The notes under the pieces are model-generated. The model was given only the letters and a program-made list of their open reading frames with translations, was not told where the DNA came from and searched no databases. Positions 26,724 through 34,704 of a stretch of DNA of 64,000 bases are shown here, in pieces (position 1 is the first letter of the stretch; each line of letters begins with the position of its first letter). Source of the DNA: Empedobacter falsenii. Lineage in GTDB: Bacteria; Bacteroidota; Bacteroidia; Flavobacteriales; Weeksellaceae. The stretch is taken from positions 62,001 through 126,000 of the forward strand of contig NZ_JAAGKM010000004.1 in NCBI RefSeq assembly GCF_019308355.1, written 5' to 3'. Made by a program: the position numbers and the translations under genes.

Positions 26724-27740
26724 TTATAACGTAACTTTTCCTATCTTTCCTTTATTCCCAACCAAAATCACATATTTCTTATCTGGCGAAACTGTACACG
26801 TATTGTAACTATCTTGTGTAATAGTTGTCCAATTATGTCCTCCATCTGCTGAATAATCCACTCCAGAATATCCACAAACCAAGACTTTATCTTTTGAAAT
26901 AATTGTTACGCCAGATTTATATCCTGTTGGATATTTCCATGAATCTTGAAAAGCAATTTTACCATTTGTCAACTTAAATTTATAGAAATTATAGCTCGAA
27001 TCTTCTGGTTTTGTAAAATCTCCACCAACCAAATATCCTACATTATTTGTTGCGTCATAAGCCATTCCATTAATTCCAGAAGTAGAACTTTTTGTTTTCT
27101 CTAACGCATACATTTGACCACCTTTTGGCGTATAATAGTATAAATTCGATAGCTCTCCTCCTGTCACAATCAAGGTTTGCTTTGCATCTACATACAAATT
27201 ACTTCCACTTGAAGCAAAAAAAGCTTCTTTCGGATTTTTTAAACGCAAAGGTTGACCATGAAGCGATTTTGCAACTTCCCATTTTGTCGGATCAGTAATC
27301 GAAGACGTTAATACAAATGGTTTATCTGGCGACATTGGATCGCCCAAGACAATAATCTTTTTCGAAGTTTTATCCACATAAATTGCATCTAAAAAAATAC
27401 CTTTTTCATTATTTTCATACACTTTATTCCATGATTTTCCGCCATCTTTCGTTTGCAAAACATAAGCAGGAGAATCAATTCCTAAAGCTAAATAGTTATC
27501 TTTTCCTAAAACTTCTACATCTCTAAAATCTCTATTTTCAACAACTTTCGGGTTAATCCAACTAAATGTTTTACCACCATCTATCGTTTTACCAATTGTA
27601 TTTTTTGAGCCAGAAACAATAAACGTTTTTGCATCCTGAAAAGCCAAACCTCGGTAACTAACAGACGAATTTTCCTCATTAATCACTTGATAGGTTTGCG
27701 CAAAAGACAAACTCGATAACAATAGGACGAAATATTTCAT
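26724..27740 (-). CDS. Secreted BNR/YCF48-like beta-propeller protein
   Basis: 338 residues with an N-terminal signal peptide (about 15 residues, ending SFAQ). Three clear Asp-box (BNR) repeats: TIDGGKTFSW, TKDGGKSWNK and SADGGHNWTT. The spacing fits a beta propeller as in sialidases and in YCF48/HCF136-like proteins; flavobacterial copies are commonly annotated as oxidoreductase. No sialidase catalytic Arg triad or FRIP motif is seen, so enzyme activity is doubtful. It should be in the periplasm or at the surface. Confidence 0.85.
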   Translation of the reverse strand: MKYFVLLLSSLSFAQTYQVINEENSSVSYRGLAFQDAKTFIVSGSKNTIGKTIDGGKTFSWINPKVVENRDFRDVEVLGKDNYLALGIDSPAYVLQTKDGGKSWNKVYENNEKGIFLDAIYVDKTSKKIIVLGDPMSPDKPFVLTSSITDPTKWEVAKSLHGQPLRLKNPKEAFFASSGSNLYVDAKQTLIVTGGELSNLYYYTPKGGQMYALEKTKSSTSGINGMAYDATNNVGYLVGGDFTKPEDSSYNFYKFKLTNGKIAFQDSWKYPTGYKSGVTIISKDKVLVCGYSGVDYSADGGHNWTTITQDSYNTCTVSPDKKYVILVGNKGKIGKVTL

Positions 27741-27837
27741 TTTTTTATAAATTTTAGATTCTACATTTTATATAAAACTATTTTATCTCGGCGAATCAAC
27801 CAAATATTTTTTAAGTTTGTGTTTTACATCAAATAAA

Positions 27838-28866
27838 ATGAAACGATATACATTCTCAACATTACTTCTAAGTCTTACTTTAACATGTTTTAATCCAATT
27901 AATCAAACTGTTTATGGACAAAATATGTCAAAAAATAGTTCGAGAAGTTTACAGATTAATGAAAAAACATTAAACGATATTCTTGAGAGAAATAAAGCTT
28001 TTTACAAAGAAGGAAAAGTTGCCGATTATATTCCAGAATTAGGAAAAATGCAAGCGGATAAAATTGCTTTTTCTGTAGTTAATGAAAATGGTAAAGTGAT
28101 AAATGTTGGCGATATCAATCAAAAATTTACAATTCAAAGTATTTCTAAAATCATTGCGTTGATGATTGCTGTTACAGAAAAAGGGGAGAAAAATGTATTT
28201 TCTAAAATGGGTTATTTCGGAACAGATAAACCATTTAATCATTACGCAAACCTTGAAACGACAGGAAAACCTCTGAATCCAATGATGAATGCTGGTGCGA
28301 TTTTAACAACTTCTATGATTGATGGTGAAGGTGAAATTCCTTTCAAAAAAATCCTTGAAATGGTTCGCTACATCACCAAAAATAATTCGATAGATTATAG
28401 CAAATCCGTTTATAATTCTGAAAAAGAAACGGGACACAAAAATCGTGGAATGTTTTATTTGATGAAAAATAATGGCTTGATTGAAGGTGATGAAGAAAAG
28501 TTGAACAACTATTTCAAACAATGTTCTATCGAAGTAACTGCCGAAGATTTAGCTAAAATTGGTTATTTCTTTGCGCATCAATGCACACGTTTTGATGGTG
28601 ATGCAACGTATAAAAATCCAGAAATCTCACAGTTAATTCAATCTCAAATGTTGACTGCTGGAATGTATGAATTTAGTGGCAAATATTCACGCACCGTTGG
28701 TTTACCAAGTAAATCTGGCGTTGGTGGCGGAATTACCGTTTCCGTTCCAAACAAAATTGGTATCGGCGTTTTCAGTCCTGCACTTGACGAACATGGGAAT
28801 TCCGCAGCTGGATATCATATGATTTTGGATTTGGTAAAGCAATACAATTTAAGCTTATTTCAATAA
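27838..28866 (+). CDS. glsA: Glutaminase A with a signal peptide
   Basis: Hydrolyses L-glutamine to glutamate and ammonia. Serine-dependent beta-lactamase-like fold with catalytic Ser101 and Lys104 in QSISK, plus MNAGAI, EKETGHKNRGMFYLM and KSGVGGGI. The domain starts near residue 40. A hydrophobic N-terminal stretch (KRYTFSTLLLSLTLTCF) suggests export, which sets it apart from the usual cytoplasmic enzyme of about 305 residues. The ATG at 27838 is preferred over an in-frame GTG at 27817 because it gives a clean signal peptide. A LysR gene follows after 6 bp. Confidence 0.93.
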   Translation: MKRYTFSTLLLSLTLTCFNPINQTVYGQNMSKNSSRSLQINEKTLNDILERNKAFYKEGKVADYIPELGKMQADKIAFSVVNENGKVINVGDINQKFTIQSISKIIALMIAVTEKGEKNVFSKMGYFGTDKPFNHYANLETTGKPLNPMMNAGAILTTSMIDGEGEIPFKKILEMVRYITKNNSIDYSKSVYNSEKETGHKNRGMFYLMKNNGLIEGDEEKLNNYFKQCSIEVTAEDLAKIGYFFAHQCTRFDGDATYKNPEISQLIQSQMLTAGMYEFSGKYSRTVGLPSKSGVGGGITVSVPNKIGIGVFSPALDEHGNSAAGYHMILDLVKQYNLSLFQ

Positions 28867-28872
28867 TTTCTT

Positions 28873-29766
28873 ATGTTCGATTTTAGATTAAAAGTTTTTG
28901 ATACGGTTGCTAAACGATTGAATTTCACGAAAGCAGCAAACGAATTAAACATAACACAACCAGCTGTTACAAAACACATTAAAGAAATTGAATTAAATCT
29001 TAACATTAAGTTATTTGAACGAAATGGGACGAAAATAAAATTGACCAAAGCTGGTGAAATTCTATTAAAATATACAGAAGAAATTTTTTCTGTTTATCAA
29101 AAAATGGAATTTGAAATTGGGCAATTACAAGAAAAACAAAAAGGAATTTTACGTTTGGGTGCAAGTACGACAATTGCGCAATATGTATTACCTCCTATTT
29201 TGGCAGAATTTCGAAAAAGATTTCCTGAAATTCAATTGAGTTTGGTGATTCAAAATTCGGAAAGAATTGAAGAATTATTAGGAAATCATAAAATCGATGT
29301 CGGTTTAATTGAAGCTCAAATCAAAAATAGAACGTTTCATTATTTTCCGTTTATGAAAGATGAAATTGTGTTAGTTTCTCGTCAAAATCATTCTATTTTT
29401 ACCAAAAATAATATCAAATTAGATGATTTAAAGAACATTCCGTTGGTTTTTCGGGAACCTGGTTCTGGAACTTTAGAAACCATTGATTTAGCTTTAAAAT
29501 CGAAAAATATAAAGCTAAATGAACTCAATATCGAAATTCAATTGGGAAGTACAGAAAGTATAAAATCGTATGTGTTACATTCTGATGCTTTAGCGTTTTT
29601 ATCAATTCAATCTATTTTACAAGAACTTAAAAATCAAACTTTAACTATTATTGACATTAAAAACCTTGTGATAGAACGTAATTTCAATTTTATCATTCCA
29701 GAAGGTGATCAATCTAAATTGGTGAATTTGTTTATTAATTTTTGCAATAGTTATAACTTAAAGTAA
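28873..29766 (+). CDS. LysR family transcriptional regulator
   Basis: 297-residue LysR regulator. The N-terminal winged helix-turn-helix (FDTVAKRLNFTKAANELNITQPAVTKHIKEIE, about 10-40, interrupted) is followed by the substrate-binding domain with EPGSGTLETIDLAL. It belongs to the CysB/YeiE-like group by layout. It is almost fused to glsA and lies 73 bp before yeiH. The usual gene pair yeiE-yeiH suggests it controls the exporter, probably through the palindrome at 29805-29821. Confidence 0.92.
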   Translation: MFDFRLKVFDTVAKRLNFTKAANELNITQPAVTKHIKEIELNLNIKLFERNGTKIKLTKAGEILLKYTEEIFSVYQKMEFEIGQLQEKQKGILRLGASTTIAQYVLPPILAEFRKRFPEIQLSLVIQNSERIEELLGNHKIDVGLIEAQIKNRTFHYFPFMKDEIVLVSRQNHSIFTKNNIKLDDLKNIPLVFREPGSGTLETIDLALKSKNIKLNELNIEIQLGSTESIKSYVLHSDALAFLSIQSILQELKNQTLTIIDIKNLVIERNFNFIIPEGDQSKLVNLFINFCNSYNLK

Positions 29767-29804
29767 TAATAGATTACTTTTTATCATTTCTTTTTGAATA
29801 ATAA

Positions 29805-29821
29805 GTACAAGAAATTTGTAC
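29805..29821. promoter_or_regulatory. Palindrome before yeiH, candidate LysR operator
   Basis: Perfect inverted repeat GTACAA-N5-TTGTAC, 17 bp, ending 18 bp before the yeiH ATG and 39 bp after the LysR stop. The stem is too short and lacks a T tract, so it is not a terminator. Confidence 0.5.
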
Positions 29822-29839
29822 CATAAAATTATTCAAATC

Positions 29840-30799
29840 ATGAAAATTATACATTCAGAAAAAGGCTTATTTCAACAATTCACTACACAAAAAGTTATCT
29901 TTTTAATTTGTGCATTTCTATGTTTAATGCCTTTTATAAGCTCTCCTATCGCATTAGTTTTAGGATTTGTTGTTGCGCAAATATTTGGAAATCCATACGA
30001 AGTACAATCACGAAAAGTATCAAACACTTTACTGAAAGTTGCTGTGGTAGGTTTAGGATTCGGAATGAATATTTTTTCGGCTATACAAGCAGGAAAAGAA
30101 GGAATTGTATTCACCGTTGTAAGTATTTCTACGTTGATGATTTTAGGATTTTTATTTACCAAACTCTTCAAAATTGAAAAAGCTACAGGCTACCTAATTT
30201 CCGCTGGAACAGCAATTTGCGGAGGAAGTGCAATCGCTGCAATCGCGCCAATTACAAAAGCAAAACCCAATCAAATTTCGGTTGCTTTAGCAGTAGTTTT
30301 CACATTAAACTCAATTGCATTATTGATTTTCCCACCGCTTGGACATTTATTCAACTTATCTCAACACGAATTTGGTTTATGGTGCGCTATCGCAATTCAC
30401 GACACAAGTTCTGTCGTTGGAGCAGCAAGTAAATACGGAGAAGAAGCTTTACAAATCGCTACAACAGTGAAATTAGCTCGCGCACTTTGGATTATTCCAT
30501 TATCGTTTTTAACCTTATTGTTTTTCAAAAACAACACATCAAAAATTAATATTCCGTGGTTTATTGGTCTATTTTTAATCGCTATTTGTGTGAATACCTA
30601 TGTACCTTTTGTCCATCAATTTAGTCCAATTATTATCGATCTATCTAAAGCTGCTCTTACGCTTACATTATTCTTAATCGGCACAAGTTTATCATTCAAA
30701 ATGATGAAAAATATCGGCTACAAACCGTTATTAATGGCGATTATTTTATGGGTAATTATTGGTGTTGGAAGTTTAATTATGATTATGAATTTAGCTTAA
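29840..30799 (+). CDS. yeiH: YeiH family putative sulfate exporter
   Basis: 319-residue inner-membrane protein with about ten hydrophobic segments, family UPF0324/YeiH (PSE family). Signatures are VVGLGFGMNIF, SAGTAICGGSAIAAIAP and AIAIHDTSSVVGAASKYG. The ATG at 29840 is chosen; an in-frame TTG 24 bases upstream falls inside the palindrome. Related proteins are linked to sulfite or sulfate export; the substrate is not proven. The upstream LysR gene probably regulates it. Confidence 0.92.
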   Translation: MKIIHSEKGLFQQFTTQKVIFLICAFLCLMPFISSPIALVLGFVVAQIFGNPYEVQSRKVSNTLLKVAVVGLGFGMNIFSAIQAGKEGIVFTVVSISTLMILGFLFTKLFKIEKATGYLISAGTAICGGSAIAAIAPITKAKPNQISVALAVVFTLNSIALLIFPPLGHLFNLSQHEFGLWCAIAIHDTSSVVGAASKYGEEALQIATTVKLARALWIIPLSFLTLLFFKNNTSKINIPWFIGLFLIAICVNTYVPFVHQFSPIIIDLSKAALTLTLFLIGTSLSFKMMKNIGYKPLLMAIILWVIIGVGSLIMIMNLA

Positions 30800-30814
30800 A
30801 ATCATTCAGATTTC

Positions 30815-30822
30815 TATATTTG
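30815..30822 (+). promoter_or_regulatory. -7 promoter box for the secreted cyclophilin
   Basis: TATATTTG, a perfect TAnnTTTG match, 29 bases before the ATG at 30852, with a TTA (not TTG) about 21 bases upstream. Confidence 0.55.
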
Positions 30823-30851
30823 TTGTTATCTTTAGAACAAGAAAATTTACA

Positions 30852-31559
30852 ATGAATCATCGATTATTAAAAAATATTGCTCTCGGAATTGGATTTTCAA
30901 TTTCGAGTTTTGTTTCTGCGCAAACCTATACTTTAAAATTCAAAACTAATTACGGAAAATTTGATGTAATGTTATATGATTTCACTCCCAAACATCGCGA
31001 TTTGATTTTGAGTGAGATTAATAAAGGAACTTATACAAATGCACAATTTAACAGAGTTGTGAAAGATTTCGTCATTCAAGGAGGCGAATTAGATGATCCT
31101 ATTTTGGCGCGAGAAGCCGAACATCCAGAGCAAAAACCGATTCGTTTAGCGCCAGAATTTAATCCGAAAGCTTTTCATAAAATGGGAGCTTTAGGTGCTG
31201 GTCGAGATGGAAATAAAGAAAAAGCTTCTTATTACAATCAAATTTATTTTGTTGTAGGAAAAAAAATTACAGCGAAAGAATTAGATGATTTGGAAACTAA
31301 AAAAGGAATCAAATTTACAGCAGAACAACGCGCTGAATATTTAAAAAATGGCGGACAGCCTCGTTTAGATCATGATTTTACAGTTTTTGGAGAAATTACA
31401 AAAGGTTTAGACAAAGTCATGAAAATTAGTGAATTTGAAACAAAGAACGAATTACCATTAGAACCTGTTATTTTTTCAATCAAAGTGAAAAAGAAAAAAA
31501 CGCCTACAAAATATAACAAAACAAGTGTTTCTTTGGGCGGTACAGCGATAGGTTTTTAA
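30852..31559 (+). CDS. Secreted cyclophilin-type peptidyl-prolyl isomerase
   Basis: 235 residues with a signal peptide ending near VSAQ (about residue 24). The cyclophilin domain has FKTNYGKFDVMLYDFTPKH, QFNRVVKDFVIQGGE (the FHRVIxxFMIQGGD motif), GALGAGR and FTVFGEITKGLDKVMKI. A Lys-rich insertion follows GAGRDGNKEKASYYNQIYFVVG. It should fold proteins in the periplasm. The C-terminus is basic (KVKKKKTPTKYNK). Confidence 0.93.
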   Translation: MNHRLLKNIALGIGFSISSFVSAQTYTLKFKTNYGKFDVMLYDFTPKHRDLILSEINKGTYTNAQFNRVVKDFVIQGGELDDPILAREAEHPEQKPIRLAPEFNPKAFHKMGALGAGRDGNKEKASYYNQIYFVVGKKITAKELDDLETKKGIKFTAEQRAEYLKNGGQPRLDHDFTVFGEITKGLDKVMKISEFETKNELPLEPVIFSIKVKKKKTPTKYNKTSVSLGGTAIGF

Positions 31560-31563
31560 TTAT

Positions 31564-31571
31564 TATTTTTG
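31564..31571 (+). promoter_or_regulatory. -7 promoter box for the radical SAM gene
   Basis: TATTTTTG, a perfect TAnnTTTG match, 17 bases before the ATG at 31589. Confidence 0.5.
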
Positions 31572-31588
31572 CAAATCAATTACAAATT

Positions 31589-33238
31589 ATGCAATCATCA
31601 ATTTTATTAACGACTTTAAACGCAAAATATATTCACCTCAATTTGGCAATTCGTATTTTGTACGATTTAAATCATCATCATGGAAATATTTTTTGGAAAG
31701 AATTTACGATTAAATCTGACTTTGATGAAGTTGCAGAAAAATGCGTTAAATACAATATTATCTGTTTTAGTTGCTACATTTGGAATATTACGCAGACGTT
31801 AGAAGTTTGTAAACGAATCAAACAAATTTCTCCTGAAACTAAAATTTTGTTGGGTGGACCAGAAGTTAGTTACGAATATGATGATGTGATTGCAAATGAT
31901 TATATCGACTATATCATTGTAGGTGAAGGAGAAATTCCGTTCGAGGAATTTGCAGCAAATTATCCCGCAATAGAAAATGTACCGAATTTAGTTTACAAAA
32001 AAGAGAACAAAGTTGTTTTCAATGCACAAAATATTCAATTTGATATTAATCGATTAAAAGGTCGAAATCCTTATCAATACGATAATCCAGCGGATTTGGA
32101 AAAGAAGGTTTGTTACATCGAAACTTCTCGTGGATGTCCTTATAAATGTGAGTTTTGTTTAGCAAGTTTAGACAATAAAATGCGCTATTTGCCGATGGAA
32201 ACCATTAAAGAAAATTTGTTGTATTTGATGAAGCATGGAAAAACAATTAAGTTTTTGGATCGAACATTTAATATAAAACGTGATTTTACGATCGAATTGT
32301 TTCAATTTATTTTGGATCATTATCGTGAAGGAAATGTTTTTCAGTTCGAGATTACAGCAGATATTGTTCATCCTGATATTATAAAATTCATCAACGAAAA
32401 TGTTCCAAAAAATCTTTTCCGTTTCGAAATCGGAATTCAAACCGTTAATCAACAAAGTAATCGAGAAGTTTCGCGCAAGCAAAATTTTGAAAAAACGTCA
32501 AATGTTATCAATCAATTGAAAGATCGTATTGAGATGCATTTAGATTTAATTGTTGGTTTACCTTTGGAATATATTGATGATTTGAAATTTAGTTTCGAAG
32601 AAACCTTTAAACTATATCCACCAGAATTGCAATTAGGTTTTCTGAAATTTCTGAAAGGGACTCCAGTTCGTCAAAAATATGAAAACTATGGTTACCATTT
32701 TGATCCAATGCCGCCTTATCAAATTATAAAAAGTGATTTTTTAAGTGAAAATGATTTAGAAAATATTACTGCTTTAGAAAATGCTCTGGAGATTTATTGG
32801 AACAAACCAAGAACGCCAGAAACGCTGAAATATATTAGTCAAAAGTATTCTATTTTCGATTATTTGATGGGATTAGGACAATATTTTGAGCAGCATCATT
32901 TGTTTCACAAACATACCTTGAACGATGTTTTTCAAACGATTTACGATTTTGCGCAAACATTTACAAACGACAAAATTATATTAGAATTAATCGCGATTGA
33001 TTATTATAGTTTTCATAAATCAAAACCAAAAGATTTATTTGAAATGGAACAAAAAATTGAAGAAGATTTGAGTGAACTTGCTTCTCATCCAAAAAGTAAA
33101 TTTGTTTCGATTCCAATTTCATTTGATTATCTAATTTGGAAAGATGAAAATCGAATTGAAGAAACTACTGAAAATTGGTTAATAGAATTTGTAGGAACTT
33201 CTCACAATATTATTCATTGCGAAGTTTTAGAGAAATAG
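31589..33238 (+). CDS. B12-binding radical SAM protein with DUF4080-like tail
   Basis: 549 residues. The N-terminal cobalamin-binding-like domain (about 1-150) has SSILLTTLNAKYIHLNLAIR and ILLGGPEVSYEYDD. The radical SAM domain carries the 4Fe-4S triad Cys183, Cys187 and Cys190 (CPYKCEFC), then FLDRTFN and FRFEIGIQTVNQQSN. The C-terminal 150 residues match the DUF4080 region. Family members use B12 and SAM, often for methylation; the substrate is unknown. It stands alone before a bidirectional terminator. Confidence 0.92.
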   Translation: MQSSILLTTLNAKYIHLNLAIRILYDLNHHHGNIFWKEFTIKSDFDEVAEKCVKYNIICFSCYIWNITQTLEVCKRIKQISPETKILLGGPEVSYEYDDVIANDYIDYIIVGEGEIPFEEFAANYPAIENVPNLVYKKENKVVFNAQNIQFDINRLKGRNPYQYDNPADLEKKVCYIETSRGCPYKCEFCLASLDNKMRYLPMETIKENLLYLMKHGKTIKFLDRTFNIKRDFTIELFQFILDHYREGNVFQFEITADIVHPDIIKFINENVPKNLFRFEIGIQTVNQQSNREVSRKQNFEKTSNVINQLKDRIEMHLDLIVGLPLEYIDDLKFSFEETFKLYPPELQLGFLKFLKGTPVRQKYENYGYHFDPMPPYQIIKSDFLSENDLENITALENALEIYWNKPRTPETLKYISQKYSIFDYLMGLGQYFEQHHLFHKHTLNDVFQTIYDFAQTFTNDKIILELIAIDYYSFHKSKPKDLFEMEQKIEEDLSELASHPKSKFVSIPISFDYLIWKDENRIEETTENWLIEFVGTSHNIIHCEVLEK

Positions 33239-33247
33239 AAGTATAAA

Positions 33248-33275
33248 AAAACCTCTCAAATATTTGAGAGGTTTT
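33248..33275. terminator. Bidirectional terminator between radical SAM and RND genes
   Basis: Stem CCTCTCAAA / TTTGAGAGG with A and T runs on either side. It ends the radical SAM gene (+) and the efflux operon (-). Confidence 0.92.
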
Positions 33276-33295
33276 TTTCTTAAGATTAGAATTGC

Positions 33296-34702
33296 TTATT
33301 GCCATCCACCTCCAACAGCGCGATATAATTCGACCATTGATGATAAAGATGATAATTTCGCATCAACAACATTCAATTCAGCATTCAACCCATTGTCTCT
33401 TGCTGTAATTACTTCTAAATAGTTTGCCATACCGTAGTTTAACAATTCTTCAGAATAGGTAATTGCTTGATTGTATAATTGATATTCTTTTTGTTTATAT
33501 TCAGCTTTCTTCGTTGCTGCATCGTATGTGTATAACGCATCAGAAACCTCTTTACTTGCATTTAAGATTTTGCTTTTATAATTAATCAAAGCATTTTCTT
33601 GATTTGCTAAAGCAACTTCTTTTTGCGTACGCAATTTACGTTGTTGTAACAAAGGTTGAGTTAAGCTACCGATCACCGTTGCAAATAAAGATTGCGCACT
33701 AAATAATTTATCAATATCAATTCCTTGTACACCACCTGTTGCAGTAATAGAAAGAGAAGGATAAAAACTTGCATTCGCAACGTTAACATTCTCAAAAGCG
33801 TTCATCAATCCAAACTCTGCAGCTTTGATATCAGGACGATTTTCTAATAATTGAGCTGGAACACCAACAGATAATTTTTCGTCAATTTTTTGAGAAGCTA
33901 AGTTTGTACGATTAATAGATTGAGGATTTGTTCCTAACAAAATACTCATCACATTTTCATTCATCTTAATTCCATTTTCAACGTCAACCAATAATGATTT
34001 CACATTGAACAATTGCGCTTCTGTTTGGTTAACTGCAACTTCTGTTACATTCCCAGCTTCTTTCAAAGCTTTCGTTGTTTCTAAACTTTGCTCGCGGTTG
34101 ATTAAAGTTTTATCTAAAATTCTTTTTTGCTCATCTAAAGCCAATAAGTTGTAATATGCATTTGCAATAGATGCAACAATTTGCGTTTTTACCGCTTTGT
34201 GTGCTTCTACAGTTTGCAAATAAGTTGCTGCAGATGCACGTTGATTACTTCTAATTTTACCCCAAATATCTGCTTCCCAACTTAAGTTCCCTGAAACTTC
34301 GTATTGACTTTGTGCACGTTTTGACATCAATGCACCAAATTGAGTATTACGAGAGTTTTCTGTAAACGTATATTTCGGACCTACAGATAAAGTTGGTAAA
34401 TAACCTGCTTTACCTTGTTTAGCATACGCCTCAGCAACTGCAATATTTTGCAGTGCTGAACGTATATCTAAATTATTTTGTAAACCTTGATTAATCAAAG
34501 CTTGTAATTGAGTGTCTGTAAAAATTTGTTTCCAAGAAACAGTTGCAACACTTGCACTGTCTTTTGCAATAACATCTGTTCTGAAATTTGCTTCATTTAC
34601 AACAGCTTCAGGACGATGATAATCTTTTGCTACGAAACAAGACTGAACAGCAAACAATCCAGCTGCGATTAAAGTAATATTAAATATTCTGTACTTTTTC
34701 AT
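33296..34702 (-). CDS. RND efflux outer-membrane factor, lipoprotein (TolC/NodT family)
   Basis: 468 residues forming the outer-membrane channel of the tripartite pump. Lipoprotein signal with Cys22 (LFAVQSC). Features typical of the family are WKQIFTDTQLQALINQGLQNNLDIR, SWEADIWGKIRSNQRAS and LLENRPDIKAAEFGLMNAFENVNVANA. It is the last gene of the operon and follows the pump gene by 2 bp. Confidence 0.94.
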   Translation of the reverse strand: MKKYRIFNITLIAAGLFAVQSCFVAKDYHRPEAVVNEANFRTDVIAKDSASVATVSWKQIFTDTQLQALINQGLQNNLDIRSALQNIAVAEAYAKQGKAGYLPTLSVGPKYTFTENSRNTQFGALMSKRAQSQYEVSGNLSWEADIWGKIRSNQRASAATYLQTVEAHKAVKTQIVASIANAYYNLLALDEQKRILDKTLINREQSLETTKALKEAGNVTEVAVNQTEAQLFNVKSLLVDVENGIKMNENVMSILLGTNPQSINRTNLASQKIDEKLSVGVPAQLLENRPDIKAAEFGLMNAFENVNVANASFYPSLSITATGGVQGIDIDKLFSAQSLFATVIGSLTQPLLQQRKLRTQKEVALANQENALINYKSKILNASKEVSDALYTYDAATKKAEYKQKEYQLYNQAITYSEELLNYGMANYLEVITARDNGLNAELNVVDAKLSSLSSMVELYRAVGGGWQ

Positions 34703-34704
34703 TT

